This document shows, piece after piece, positions 53,940-63,235 of a stretch of 64,000 nt of DNA; positions within the stretch are counted from its first letter, which is position 1; each line of letters begins with the position of its first letter. Source of the stretch: Spirochaetaceae bacterium (lineage in GTDB: Bacteria > Spirochaetota > Leptospiria > Leptospirales > Leptonemataceae); assembly GCA_002729885.1 (NCBI GenBank), contig PBUB01000019.1, positions 62,001 through 126,000 on the forward strand, in the 5' to 3' direction. Both the position numbers and the translations under genes were made by a program. The notes under the pieces were generated by a model. It did no database searches. It had not been told where the DNA came from and saw only the letters and a program-made list of their open reading frames with translations.

Positions 53940-55994
53940 CTAATTGCGAACCAGCATCTGATAGGCATCCTTGTATTTCTCGATGGTTGCGATCTCTTCA
54001 CGCATCTTTTCCAATCGGTCTGTCTGGGCTTCCAGAATTGAGGCCGACTGTACGGAATGCTCCGAAAGATTCTGAATCATTCCGGTTAGATCTGCACTGC
54101 CATCCACGATTCTATTCAGTACCAGATTGGAGCTTTCCATACTGGCGCTAATTCGCTTGATGCCAGCCACGACTCCAGAAATGGTCTCTCGCGTCTCGCT
54201 CAGGCTGGACTGGGTTTTGTCTGCCAGTTTACCCACTTCCTCCGCAACCACTGAAAATCCTCGACCATGTTCGCCGGCACGGGCGGCTTCAATAGAAGCG
54301 TTCAGCGCCAGGAGATTGGTTCGGTCTGCAATATCTCCCAGAGCGCGTAGAATACTTTCGATATGAGCCACACTTTCTGCAAGACTGTTTACGGAAGAAG
54401 CCAGAAGTGAATTTTGGTCCTGCGAAGAGGTAACCTGCGTTGTATAGGATTGAAAGGTTGTCTTGACGCTACTCAGTCTGGAACGAACATCGTTCGTTGC
54501 ATTTAGAGCATCCACGAGAGCGTTCACCAGAGCAGTCATGACGGGAAGATTACGGGATACGCGATCCAGAGTGGCTTCCATCAACAGGTTAACATTGGCA
54601 AGCACTCGCTCTCGCCGGGATTTAAAATAGTCTTTGAATCCCGAGTATTTATTAACAAAGTCATCTACGTAATCGTCCGCAAATTCTCTATCCGGATCCT
54701 CCTTGAATAGCACAATGGCGGTCAATGTTTGATTGATATTCACTCCCAGAATCTCCCCGAAAGTGGAAAATCCAATGGATGGCACATCCTTGAACGTATG
54801 CACATCGGCCAGAGACGATTGATTAAAGACTCTGCGAAGAATACAATCATTGAGGATAGCACCCAGCGGTCGGGGTTTGTCTTTGATGAAACTCTGAAAG
54901 TCATCTTCTGTTACCCGGGCCAGATCCGTTCTTTCCAGAAGGAATAGCTCCTCTCCGGGGCTAACATCACAATAGAACGAAATTACCTTGCGAACCAGGT
55001 CAATATTCATTACGGAGCGTACGTAGATTTCTCCGTTGACTTCCAGGCCAAAGGAATAGCTGGAAAGTCTATCCTGGAGCTCGTCTGGTTTGCAGCGAAA
55101 GTGATCGCAAAGGGAATCTATGATGTTAACATTCTCCAGAGCTTCCCGATCCAGAAATTCAAAGACTTCCCTTTTCACCGGGTTGGCAGCGGACACTACA
55201 AAGCTCTTATTCAGCTTTTCAAAGTTCTGGCTTTTCAAGATTCCAAAGCGAATCCCCGGTTTGAACTTGATAAAAGCAATTACTCCATGATGTCGAAAAA
55301 CCTGCTTCCCGTCAGAAATGAAAGTATCCTTGAAATCCAGAGTCCCGCCAGCGCTTCCCCCGGCAAATAGACAGGGGAACTTTCTGGACTGGTAGATGGC
55401 TTCCATCAGGAAGTTTTCGCTGCTGGAAAGTCCGTCTATAAGAGTCATTCCCAGAGTGTCCTGAAAATTGACTTTGAACGGAAGCTGAATCTTTTTGAGC
55501 TCCGCCTCGATCATAGCCACCCTTTCCGGAGCTGATTTCGATTTGGTTTCAGAAATATCTTCGCTAAATAGCGGAATGCTGACAATTTGCACGGACTCAA
55601 ATATTTCCTCGGAAAGGGCCATCAAGACAATGTGTTTGCCTTCGCCCGGAGTGGCCCTGGAATAAAGTTCGGCCACCGGTTTATCTTCATCTATGCTGCA
55701 GAGTTCGCCCGCTGTGGTCCCGAATAGAAATTTACATCCGCCAGGCATCTCTGTCACGATTTGCTCTGTAATTTCTTTAAACGGTAGGTCCTGAGAAACA
55801 AAGGCAATGATGAGACCAGGCTTGAAGGGAATTCGCTGCCCCAGGCCGGTAACTCCAGAGGCAGTGAGGGAATAGGTAGATACATATTGCTCGTTGCCAC
55901 CCGGCAGGCCTTCATTCGCTGCATCGTGTATAATTGCTTCCACTGCAGATTCGTTAACAGCTTTCGATCTCTTCTTTGAATTGAATCCAAACAT
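53940..55994 (-). CDS. Soluble chemoreceptor with FIST sensor domains
   Basis: 684 residues from ATG 55994 ([13 protein letters not shown]); longer starts at 56018 and 56093 exist. There is no membrane helix. The N-terminal FIST domain (about residues 30-230, [24 protein letters not shown]) is followed by a FIST_C domain (about 240-400, [13 protein letters not shown]) and a chemoreceptor signalling helix ([20 protein letters not shown]). FIST domains are thought to sense small ligands such as amino acids, so this is a cytoplasmic receptor. It presumably uses the CheW and CheA of the main cluster. It has no visible EKF tail. Confidence 0.88.
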   Translation of the reverse strand: MFGFNSKKRSKAVNESAVEAIIHDAANEGLPGGNEQYVSTYSLTASGVTGLGQRIPFKPGLIIAFVSQDLPFKEITEQIVTEMPGGCKFLFGTTAGELCSIDEDKPVAELYSRATPGEGKHIVLMALSEEIFESVQIVSIPLFSEDISETKSKSAPERVAMIEAELKKIQLPFKVNFQDTLGMTLIDGLSSSENFLMEAIYQSRKFPCLFAGGSAGGTLDFKDTFISDGKQVFRHHGVIAFIKFKPGIRFGILKSQNFEKLNKSFVVSAANPVKREVFEFLDREALENVNIIDSLCDHFRCKPDELQDRLSSYSFGLEVNGEIYVRSVMNIDLVRKVISFYCDVSPGEELFLLERTDLARVTEDDFQSFIKDKPRPLGAILNDCILRRVFNQSSLADVHTFKDVPSIGFSTFGEILGVNINQTLTAIVLFKEDPDREFADDYVDDFVNKYSGFKDYFKSRRERVLANVNLLMEATLDRVSRNLPVMTALVNALVDALNATNDVRSRLSSVKTTFQSYTTQVTSSQDQNSLLASSVNSLAESVAHIESILRALGDIADRTNLLALNASIEAARAGEHGRGFSVVAEEVGKLADKTQSSLSETRETISGVVAGIKRISASMESSNLVLNRIVDGSADLTGMIQNLSEHSVQSASILEAQTDRLEKMREEIATIEKYKDAYQMLVRN

Positions 55995-56294
55995 TGTCTT
56001 TTTCCAGATGGTAGCCATGATCCCGTAACTAATGAGAGAGGGCCCCGCTACAGAAATCAGATACGCCGGGGAGCCTGTGAACGGGTCAAACAATATTTGG
56101 GACGGGCCGATGCATCCTGCAGATATTGACAGTGAGCACAGTATTTCAGGTACAAGGATGCCTAATGCACGAGTTACATTTCTTCAAAAGCGAACTGCGC
56201 ACCATCGAAACAAAATGGATTTCTATCCAGGGGTAATCACCTTTTCCACAGGAGATACAAAAAGCATCCATGGATTCAGATAATTCATACACGA
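55995..56294. other. Intergenic region upstream of the FIST receptor
   Basis: About 300 bases between the FIST receptor start and the dehydrogenase stop. -35-like TTGACC and other motifs occur on the minus strand but none is paired with a good -10. No gene found. Confidence 0.35.
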
Positions 56295-57272
56295 TCAGGT
56301 TATCATTCTTAAGGCCAGGTTCCCTCTTTTATGACCGTTTTCCGCATGCTTGTGGGCGGCCACCACATTTGACATATCGTAGCTTCTTTCCAGCACAGGC
56401 CGGTACTGGCCGGACTCAATCAATTCTCGAAAGTACTCCATGTCCTGGATGGATACGAGAGCCACCCCAGATTTCACCTTTATTTTCCAGATCGCACTGC
56501 GAATACCCGCCAGTAGCATATCTTTCATTGCACCGGATACCAGAATCAGCTGACCACCGGGCATCACCAGGTTTCGTAGCCGATCCGGCCTGGTTTTGCC
56601 GACGGTCTCTATCACTACGTCGAACTTTTTTAGATCGGAAAGCCCGTCCTTTTCGTAATCAATGACCGAATTCGCGCCCAGGCCTTTTACCAGCTCGACG
56701 TTCCTTTCGCTGCAAACCGCGGTTACTTCGCAACCCCATATACGTCCCAGTTGCACAGCTGCGCTACCAACAGCACCGGATGCTCCCAGAACCAGCATCC
56801 TTTTTCCATTCTCCAGGTGGGCCCCTTTGAGGAAGTGATATGCGGTATGAAGACCAAACGGAATGGACGCCGCCTCTTCGTGGCTGAGCGATTCCACTCC
56901 TTTGACCACAGGCGCAGATTCCGGCAGACAGATGTACTGTGCGTAGCAGCCAAGAGCCAGGTCCGACATCCCAAAAACCCGGTCTCCTGGAGCAAATCTT
57001 GTAACCTCCGCCCCAATGGCATCCACAGTCCCGGACAGTACCGATCCCAGCACGCGGGCCTTTTGACCAGGTTTGAATAGACCAAAGAATAGTCTCACAA
57101 GAAACGGATCTGCCCTGCGAACTCTCCAGTCTCCGCTGTTTACTGCAGTGGAATGGATCCGAATCCGGATTTCCCCCGGCCCGGGCTCCGGAATGTCTTT
57201 TTGCACTATCTGCAAAACCTCGGCGGGACCATATTTCTCAAATTCAATTACCTTCATTTTTGCTTGCTCCAT
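56295..57272 (-). CDS. Zinc-independent MDR-family alcohol dehydrogenase/quinone oxidoreductase
   Basis: 325 residues. MDR fold: N-terminal GroES-like part (IPEPGPGEIRIRIHSTAVN, DWRVR) and a nucleotide-binding Rossmann fold with LVLGASGAVGSAAVQLGR. The cysteines and histidine that bind catalytic zinc are absent, so it is closer to zeta-crystallin-type quinone oxidoreductases using NADPH. AAGGA lies about eight bases before the ATG. It is divergent from the TetR gene, which shares a pair of palindromic operators in the 82-base gap; it is presumably repressed by that regulator. Confidence 0.85.
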   Translation of the reverse strand: MEQAKMKVIEFEKYGPAEVLQIVQKDIPEPGPGEIRIRIHSTAVNSGDWRVRRADPFLVRLFFGLFKPGQKARVLGSVLSGTVDAIGAEVTRFAPGDRVFGMSDLALGCYAQYICLPESAPVVKGVESLSHEEAASIPFGLHTAYHFLKGAHLENGKRMLVLGASGAVGSAAVQLGRIWGCEVTAVCSERNVELVKGLGANSVIDYEKDGLSDLKKFDVVIETVGKTRPDRLRNLVMPGGQLILVSGAMKDMLLAGIRSAIWKIKVKSGVALVSIQDMEYFRELIESGQYRPVLERSYDMSNVVAAHKHAENGHKRGNLALRMIT

Positions 57273-57288
57273 TACCCACTTCCTTCAG

Positions 57289-57329
57289 CCTTACAGCGTA
57301 AGGCAAGAAATTTACCTTACGCTGTAAGG
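57289..57329. promoter_or_regulatory. Double palindromic operator between tetR and dehydrogenase
   Basis: CCTTACAGCGTAAGG (57289-57303) and CCTTACGCTGTAAGG (57315-57329) are perfect inverted copies with an 11-base spacer. Each arm is itself a CCTTAC-N3-GTAAGG palindrome, so two dyad sites lie 26 bp apart. TATAAA at 57337-57342 is a likely -10 box of the TetR gene, just after the operator. Confidence 0.88.
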
Positions 57330-57354
57330 TGTCAAATATAAAAAGGGGGAAACA

Positions 57355-58098
57355 TTGAAATCAGTCAGGGCTTCCGGTAAAAGCAGTGAAAAGACGCAAG
57401 ATCATGGCAGGGATTCAAATGATGGAGCACAAAAAGGCAGGCAAAAGAAGTCTGGCCGTCTTACAAGAGGTTCCATCATAGAAAGTGCCATGGCTCAGGC
57501 AGACTCGAATGGAATCCATGCCCTCAGCATGCGAAAGCTGGCCGGTACCCTGGGGGTAGAAGCCATGTCTCTATACCATCATATATCTTCACGAGAAGTG
57601 TTGCTGGATCTTATGGTGGATCGTGTATTCGAAGAAATGACCGTAGGCGGTCCAGAAGGGCAGAACTGGAAGAGCTGGTTAGTCGCGCTTTCCAGCCGCA
57701 TGCGGACAGTACTAATTCGGCATCCCTGGGCTGTCGGGTTGCTGGATTCCAGGCGCAATCCAGGCCCGGGAACATTGTCCTATCAGAACGCTCGCCTGGG
57801 CGGACTGAGGAATGCAGGTTTTTCCATGGACCTGGCTGCCCATGCTATAGCACTCCAGGATAGCTTTGTATACGGTTATGTTGTTCAGGAGCTGGCACTG
57901 CCATTCGAAGATGGCGAAGTAGATCTAGAAGAGCTTCAGGGATTTCAGAATGCGATGCAATCAGGAGAATATCCGTACCTACAGGAGATGGTAGACCAGG
58001 TAGTATCCAGGAAAGACTATTCCTTTCATCGCGAATGGGATTACGGAATGAAAATGTTACTGGCCGGCCTGGAGTCACAATTCGAACAGAGTAAATAG
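57355..58098 (+). CDS. TetR-family transcriptional regulator
   Basis: 247 residues. The N-terminus has an extra Lys/Ser-rich tail, then the TetR helix-turn-helix IIESAMAQADSNGIHALSMRK ending LYHHISSREVLL, then a TetR_C_1-like ligand domain. A TTG start at 57355 has AGGGGG five bases upstream. Divergent from the dehydrogenase; the palindromic operators between them fit autoregulation and repression of that enzyme, probably relieved by the enzyme's substrate or a related compound. Confidence 0.92.
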   Translation: MKSVRASGKSSEKTQDHGRDSNDGAQKGRQKKSGRLTRGSIIESAMAQADSNGIHALSMRKLAGTLGVEAMSLYHHISSREVLLDLMVDRVFEEMTVGGPEGQNWKSWLVALSSRMRTVLIRHPWAVGLLDSRRNPGPGTLSYQNARLGGLRNAGFSMDLAAHAIALQDSFVYGYVVQELALPFEDGEVDLEELQGFQNAMQSGEYPYLQEMVDQVVSRKDYSFHREWDYGMKMLLAGLESQFEQSK

Positions 58099-58563
58099 AT
58101 TTGCACTCTACCAATCGAAATGCCACTAATTCAGGGGAGAAAGCAGTATCGCCAGAAGGTTTTTTTCCGGGAAGTTACAAAGGACGATGGACAACCGGGA
58201 GCAACTATCCCTGGGCATCATGACGGGATCACGGAAGAGCCATGGGTACTATTGTAAACAGCGCAAGCTCAGACATTATGAAGACCCAGGACTGACCATG
58301 ATTTATGCGATGGAGCCGGTATCTTGCGAATTCAAACTGGCAGACCAATCAAATTGCTTCGCTCACCGTTCGCAAGCTCCAACGCTGCGCAAATCATCTT
58401 GCCGCGAAAGGTCGGCTTTATCTTGCAAATGTGAAGATTACCTCGGCTGCCAGAAAGCCCTGGTTTCCATGGATTCATTGAGATCTCCGATTCCAGCCAG
58501 GCACAAGGCATTTTTATCCAAATAGATACTTGCATTTCAGTGCTTCAGTGTTCCCATGCAGAC
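58099..58563. other. Intergenic region before the cyclase gene
   Basis: About 460 bases. Frames on both strands (for example 58187-58525 on plus) have no recognisable features, ribosome sites or family patterns and look spurious. No hairpin or repeat of note. Confidence 0.4.
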
Positions 58564-59814
58564 ATGGACCGGAGTATTGGAGAACTTCAAAGTGCAATAC
58601 AGATAAACGAAACAAAGGTGGAGCACCAGATAAATCTATTTCGCGCTGCCCTGTTTGTAGTAAGCCTGATTATGGATATTGCCAATGCCTCGATTCGCAA
58701 TGTTCTAAACGATGACTACCTGGTAGTAATCGCGATTGCAATACCAGTATTGAGCGCTTACCTGATTTTTGTGCATCGAATGACATCAGGACCTCGCTAT
58801 CGTCCCTGGGTCAAATACCTGACCATCACCGTAGACTATCTGGTATTGACACTGATCTATGTGGAAATGAGACAACCCCCATTCGATGAATTATTTCCAA
58901 TTGTGGTTATGATACCTATACTCACTTCCTTTGCTATTCTTCTGAATATGCTGGGGGCCTTTCGCTACAGCGCTGTGGCTGTCCTGTACAGCACCTCCCT
59001 GGGAGCTATACTGCTACTTCTGGGCTCCATTCTCACAGATATGCCTTTTGAGATACAATTCTGGTCTGCCCCGGCCCTCATTGCATCCGGCTTTCTGGTT
59101 CGCTGGATTTCCATCAATCAGAGAGAAGCATTCCTCAAGCTAAGAAAAAGGGAAAACCTGATACGTTTTCTGCCCAGGGATGTAGTGGACATGATCGATA
59201 GCGGTGCCATGTCCATGGAGCTGGGAGGCAAGGAATTGAAGGCAACGATTCTCTTTGCAGATATTCGCAACTTTACCAGCATATCCGAAAAGCATACTCC
59301 TTCGGAAATATTAACTATGCTGAACGAGTATTTTACCGAAATGGCGGCGATTATCTTTCGTCATGGAGGTATGATCGATAAATACATCGGTGATGCGATC
59401 ATGGCTGTATTCGGCGTACCCCAACCAGGAACAGGAGATGCGCAACGGGCAGTGACAGCAGCCCGGGAAATGCATTCAGCCCTGCTCTCATTGAATGAAC
59501 GTCTAAAAAAACGAGGAGCGGATCCAATCCACATTGGAGTGGGGCTCCATACAGGTATCGTAGTTGCCGGAAACATTGGATCTGTGGAACGAATGGAATA
59601 TACTGTAATCGGAGATACGGTCAACGTGACTTCGCGTCTGGAAGGATTGAACAAAGTCTACAGTACCGGTCTTCTATTTAGCGAAAAGACGAAAGATGAG
59701 ATTGATGGCCTATTCAAAAGCGAATTCGTAGCCAGAGCCGAGATTCGAGGAAAAAGCGAGGCCATGAATGTCTATACTATCGCAGACCCAGCCCTCTCCC
59801 TGCAGAGCCAATAG
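58564..59814 (+). CDS. Membrane adenylate cyclase, class III
   Basis: 416 residues from ATG 58564; an upstream GTG at 58540 is possible. Six transmembrane helices (about residues 20-190) precede a class III cyclase domain: LFADIRNFTSISE with the metal-binding aspartate, the K-Y-I-G-D-A block with the second aspartate (DKYIGDAIMAVFG), and VIGDTVNVTSRLE. The lysine before YIGD and the aspartate in VIGDT specify adenine, and the N and R of NVTSR are the transition-state residues, so cAMP synthesis is predicted. Regulation unknown; the membrane part may sense or anchor. Confidence 0.9.
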   Translation: MDRSIGELQSAIQINETKVEHQINLFRAALFVVSLIMDIANASIRNVLNDDYLVVIAIAIPVLSAYLIFVHRMTSGPRYRPWVKYLTITVDYLVLTLIYVEMRQPPFDELFPIVVMIPILTSFAILLNMLGAFRYSAVAVLYSTSLGAILLLLGSILTDMPFEIQFWSAPALIASGFLVRWISINQREAFLKLRKRENLIRFLPRDVVDMIDSGAMSMELGGKELKATILFADIRNFTSISEKHTPSEILTMLNEYFTEMAAIIFRHGGMIDKYIGDAIMAVFGVPQPGTGDAQRAVTAAREMHSALLSLNERLKKRGADPIHIGVGLHTGIVVAGNIGSVERMEYTVIGDTVNVTSRLEGLNKVYSTGLLFSEKTKDEIDGLFKSEFVARAEIRGKSEAMNVYTIADPALSLQSQ

Positions 59815-60248
59815 ACTCTTTTGTTCTGCGAGCGTACGGGCCGGTACAAACAGCCTGATTCGACAATTTCGCACCGGGCAGTCGGAGCATCGCTCTTTTT
59901 GTAATTCGAAGGCACCGCCGTAATTCTCAAATTGATGACTCCAGGATGATCTGGCACCGTGGCCCATCTGCAAGGCCTCCCCGGGGCCGGGATACGTAAC
60001 CATCCACAGGCATTTCCCTATGGCGGCCCCCCCATCGATGTTCGGCAGGGGCATCCATTTCGGAAACAAGTCAGGCTCTTTACCGGGACCTAAAAATTCC
60101 TCGCTGACCGATTAATCGCTTTACCAGGGCTATGGCGGGCTGCTGGCTTGCCGGAATTTCGCATTCCGGCTTAAGCTAAAGTGCCTGATTCATTAGAAAA
60201 GAAATACCCTGTGCGAAGATTACAACGAGCCAACTTTGTGGTCAAGAT
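59815..60248. other. Intergenic region with a hairpin
   Basis: About 430 bases. Minus-strand frames here (for example one ending at 59710, with Cys-rich CSDCPVRNC) look spurious. GCCGGAAT (60150-60157) and ATTCCGGC (60163-60170) form an 8-bp hairpin with a TTCGC loop, 80 bases before the next gene. Confidence 0.4.
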
Positions 60249-61244
60249 ATGAAGTCTGTATATCTACTGCTGCCCATTATTCTTCAACTCTACTGCTCTG
60301 TAGCCGTGCCCCCATGCAAGACGCCGGACCCCGCCTGCGATCCACTGTCCGCCTATTTGACATACGGACTTCTACTCACAGATCGCTGGATTGCAGTGGG
60401 CGTGAACGGTAACATCGCAGAATCCCCTTCTGGTCAGGCCGATTGGAATAGCTTTGTAGTTCCCGGCACTACTCTTCGCGCTGTGGCCTATGGGAGTCCG
60501 GGCTTTGTGGCGGTAGGGGACACAGGTCGGATTCTTCTGTCTCCCACCGGCATTAATGGTGATTGGACGGATCAGACCTCCGGAACATCTAACGAGCTAA
60601 CGGACGTAACTTACGGAAATGGCATTTACGTCATCGTTGGAGGAATAGTCGGAACCACGGCTACCATACTCACTTCGTTGGATGGAGTCAACTGGACCGA
60701 TCGGTCCATTGGCCTGGGCAACCGGTTGGACCATGTATTGTTCGCCAATAATCAATTCTACGCAGTAGGGCAAGGAGGTGTACGCGCTACTTCGCTGGAT
60801 GGAATCATCTGGATCAATGCCAATGCTGGCCCCAATCCATGGGCTGGCCTGGCCTTCGGAAATGGAATCTTTCTGATCGCAGATGATGCGAGCAATATCC
60901 ATACTTCCGCAACTTTCGCCGGCTTTCCCAATCCTACCGGCTCTTTCACATCAGCGGTAACGGATGCAGTAATCTTCGTTCCCGAGCGAGGCTTTTTCTT
61001 TCTGGCTGGTGATGGTGGCGAGACATTTACCACGACCAATGGAATCGGAGCTGCCACGCAGGGAGGTATCATAGGCACCGTTGCTTATGAAGTAGCAACG
61101 AACGGTTTTAGCATTTCTATCGCCTCCCAGGGTGGAAGCATCCAATATAGTACAGACTTTTCGAATTTTTCTCCGGCCGTGGTGGGAGCCAATGATTGGT
61201 TCGGCATCACCTATGCAAGGGCTCCGAAAATTCTCGGGCCCTGA
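60249..61244 (+). CDS. Propeller-repeat lipoprotein of unknown function
   Basis: 331 residues with a signal peptide and loose lipobox near ILQLYC. About six repeats of a motif ending G-x-W or S-x-D-G-x-x-W (for example TAVGQGGVRATSLDGIIW-like segments) suggest a beta-propeller related to YCF48/BNR-type exported proteins. No enzymatic residue is seen. Likely periplasmic or surface lipoprotein. A direct-repeat region follows its stop. Confidence 0.7.
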   Translation: MKSVYLLLPIILQLYCSVAVPPCKTPDPACDPLSAYLTYGLLLTDRWIAVGVNGNIAESPSGQADWNSFVVPGTTLRAVAYGSPGFVAVGDTGRILLSPTGINGDWTDQTSGTSNELTDVTYGNGIYVIVGGIVGTTATILTSLDGVNWTDRSIGLGNRLDHVLFANNQFYAVGQGGVRATSLDGIIWINANAGPNPWAGLAFGNGIFLIADDASNIHTSATFAGFPNPTGSFTSAVTDAVIFVPERGFFFLAGDGGETFTTTNGIGAATQGGIIGTVAYEVATNGFSISIASQGGSIQYSTDFSNFSPAVVGANDWFGITYARAPKILGP

Positions 61245-61262
61245 TCTATTATGGCCACCGCC

Positions 61263-61373
61263 CGGGGCGCATAATCATTGCTCCGGCGTTTTAAGCCGAA
61301 CTCCAAAACGACCAGCTGCGCTATCGCAGCGCCGGGGCGTATAAACAGCGCACCCGCGTTTTAAGTCGAACTC
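61263..61373. repeat. Pair of imperfect 41-bp direct repeats
   Basis: Copies at 61263-61303 and 61333-61373 agree at 34 of 41 positions and are spaced 70 bp. Between them GCTGCG (61315-61320) and CGCAGC (61325-61330) form a hairpin with a CTAT loop. Function unknown; it lies between the propeller gene and the convergent MFS gene, so a terminator-like role is possible. Confidence 0.7.
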
Positions 61374-61505
61374 TGGTATTGCGGGCTCATTCCAGCCGCT
61401 CAGTTGGACTAAAGAACGTTCCCTGGTAATAGGTCGAAACTTGAATGCTGCTCCCGCCAATTTGAGCGGAGAAATCTTTCAAAAAAATCCGACTTCGGCC
61501 TGAAC

Positions 61506-62864
61506 TCAGCGAATCCGCGGAGCCCGATGAAGATAATAGGATGCTGCAAACAGTGATATCGCAAGAATCCAGGACATTCCCCAGAAAATGAATCCATAAG
61601 CTGGCTCCTCCGGAAAACTTTGACGCATACTCAGACCTGTGGCGGTAGCGGCTACGCTGAAAGCGCCGCTGAAGAACTGCATGAGCTGAAACAATCCCAT
61701 CCCGGATCCCAGTTGCTCTGGTGCCAGAATACGCGAAATTTCATTGGATACGCTACTGGTCAAAAATGTGAAGGCTACACTCATGAGTATAAAGATTAGC
61801 AGGATATATACATAGGATTTGCCTGCCAGAAATGTAAAAAGTACCGTTGCCAGGAATAACAGCACCGGAGCGAATTCCAGTATGTGCCGATTCCCCAGCC
61901 GATCAATCATTCGACCTACAACCGGGGATAGAATCATAGATGCGAAAGATCCCGGAAAAATTACAAGACCGGCCTGCATGGCCGTAAGTTCGTAATGGTC
62001 CACAAGAATCTGTGGCATCAAATATAGCATGGCAAATGTACATATATGACCGCCCAGTCCGGTGGCTGCCAGAGTAAGATATGTGGGGCTTTTCAGAAGG
62101 GCCGGTAAAACGAAAGGAGTGTCTGTATTCTGAATCCTCCACCAGAAAACAGGAAAAGCGGCCATTGCGATGAATAGAGCCAATAGAGATGCCTCCGTCA
62201 TGGCCAGCAGCATCGATGTAATACCGGTAGCCGCAAGTATGGCCCCGGCCAGATCGAATGTGCCGGTTCGCGGCTCTTCGGCGGGGATTTCGGTTCGAAA
62301 GAAAGGGATGAGAAATCCGGTGGAGGCAGTCAGCAAGAACAGATAATTCCAGCCCAGATATTCTACCAGGGCGCCCCCTACAATAGGACCCAGCCCCAGC
62401 CCCACCGCCAGGGCTGCCATTACAATGGCCATCGCCCGGCCCCGACGCTCCAGCGGTATGTAACGGGAAAGCAAAACCAACGCCAGACCGGGAATAGATC
62501 CAGCCCCGGTCGCCTGAAAGATTCGCGCAAGTAAGAGAAACAGAAAGCTATTGCTAAAAAATCCAACCACGGCCGCAACACTGAGGGAAGCCAATCCTGT
62601 TATGAACAGCGCCCTGATAGGTATAAAATCTGAAAGTCGACTGTAAGTTATGGAAGCGATGGCAAATGTGATGGAATACGCGGTTACAATCCAGGAAGTA
62701 ATAGAGGGATCCAGCGAGAATTGATCGGCCACAGAAGGCAAAGCCAGGTTGAACATCATGGTATTCATTACCACAAGTACAACAGCCAGGGCGAGTAACA
62801 GAATGGTAAGACCTTCCCGATGAATTATCGGGGCTTGCTCGGTAGCAGATACAGATTCTTTCAC
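61506..62864 (-). CDS. MFS transporter, DHA2-like drug exporter
   Basis: 452 residues with about 13-14 predicted helices. Motif A-like SRLSDFIPIRALFITG, motif C-like GLGLGPIVGGALVEYLGW, and SVADQFSLDPSITSWIVTAY near the start fit the DHA2 (EmrB/QacA-type) group of proton-driven exporters. Substrate unknown; clinical resistance is not implied. GTG start at 62864 is used by the longest frame; the ribosome site is weak. Confidence 0.85.
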   Translation of the reverse strand: MKESVSATEQAPIIHREGLTILLLALAVVLVVMNTMMFNLALPSVADQFSLDPSITSWIVTAYSITFAIASITYSRLSDFIPIRALFITGLASLSVAAVVGFFSNSFLFLLLARIFQATGAGSIPGLALVLLSRYIPLERRGRAMAIVMAALAVGLGLGPIVGGALVEYLGWNYLFLLTASTGFLIPFFRTEIPAEEPRTGTFDLAGAILAATGITSMLLAMTEASLLALFIAMAAFPVFWWRIQNTDTPFVLPALLKSPTYLTLAATGLGGHICTFAMLYLMPQILVDHYELTAMQAGLVIFPGSFASMILSPVVGRMIDRLGNRHILEFAPVLLFLATVLFTFLAGKSYVYILLIFILMSVAFTFLTSSVSNEISRILAPEQLGSGMGLFQLMQFFSGAFSVAATATGLSMRQSFPEEPAYGFIFWGMSWILAISLFAASYYLHRAPRIR

Positions 62865-63235
62865 CGGACCAGTCTTTGAGAGGGGCCTTCGAAGTCGAAT
62901 GCTTCTACGGCGATTGCCGGATCACGGGTTGCCGCTAGAAGGAGGCGTAGAATCAGTGTAGCTGCAGCGCCTCTTGCACGCCTCCGGGAGACGAAGACTC
63001 TTTCGCCAGGTACGTAGATCTGATCAAGGTTGGTCAGGAGTAACAGGAACAGAAGTCGCCGTGCAAAACCATAGAACAGCGTGGGTAAATAAGCACGAAA
63101 ACCGAAAGCGGTCCGGATACCCGTGCATAGCTCTATCGATAGAAATTGCAGACCGGGACATGGATACCGCCGGATTCAAGGGCTGCGGTTCCGTCTGTTA
63201 CTGCAGAATCTGTTCAGGTAGCCTGCACAATCGAT
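62865..63235. other. Intergenic region between MFS gene and truncated LamG gene
   Basis: About 370 bases. GGAGGCGT (62941-62948) and ACGCCTCC (62978-62985) are an 8-bp inverted repeat; a possible plus-strand frame from 62974 overlaps the LamG gene and looks spurious. Confidence 0.4.

Noticed and set aside
58187-58525. Plus-strand frame before the cyclase gene
   Set aside because: No family, signal or ribosome site, and an irregular composition with many Cys and Arg residues.
59710-60069. Minus-strand frame with a CSDCPVRNC motif after the cyclase
   Set aside because: It overlaps the 3' end of the cyclase gene and a second overlapping minus frame looks equally good, which suggests chance.
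61263-61373. Integron attC-like site in the 41-bp repeats
   Set aside because: The apparent core (GCCGAAC) departs from the conserved RYYYAAC pattern and no integrase or cassette structure is present.
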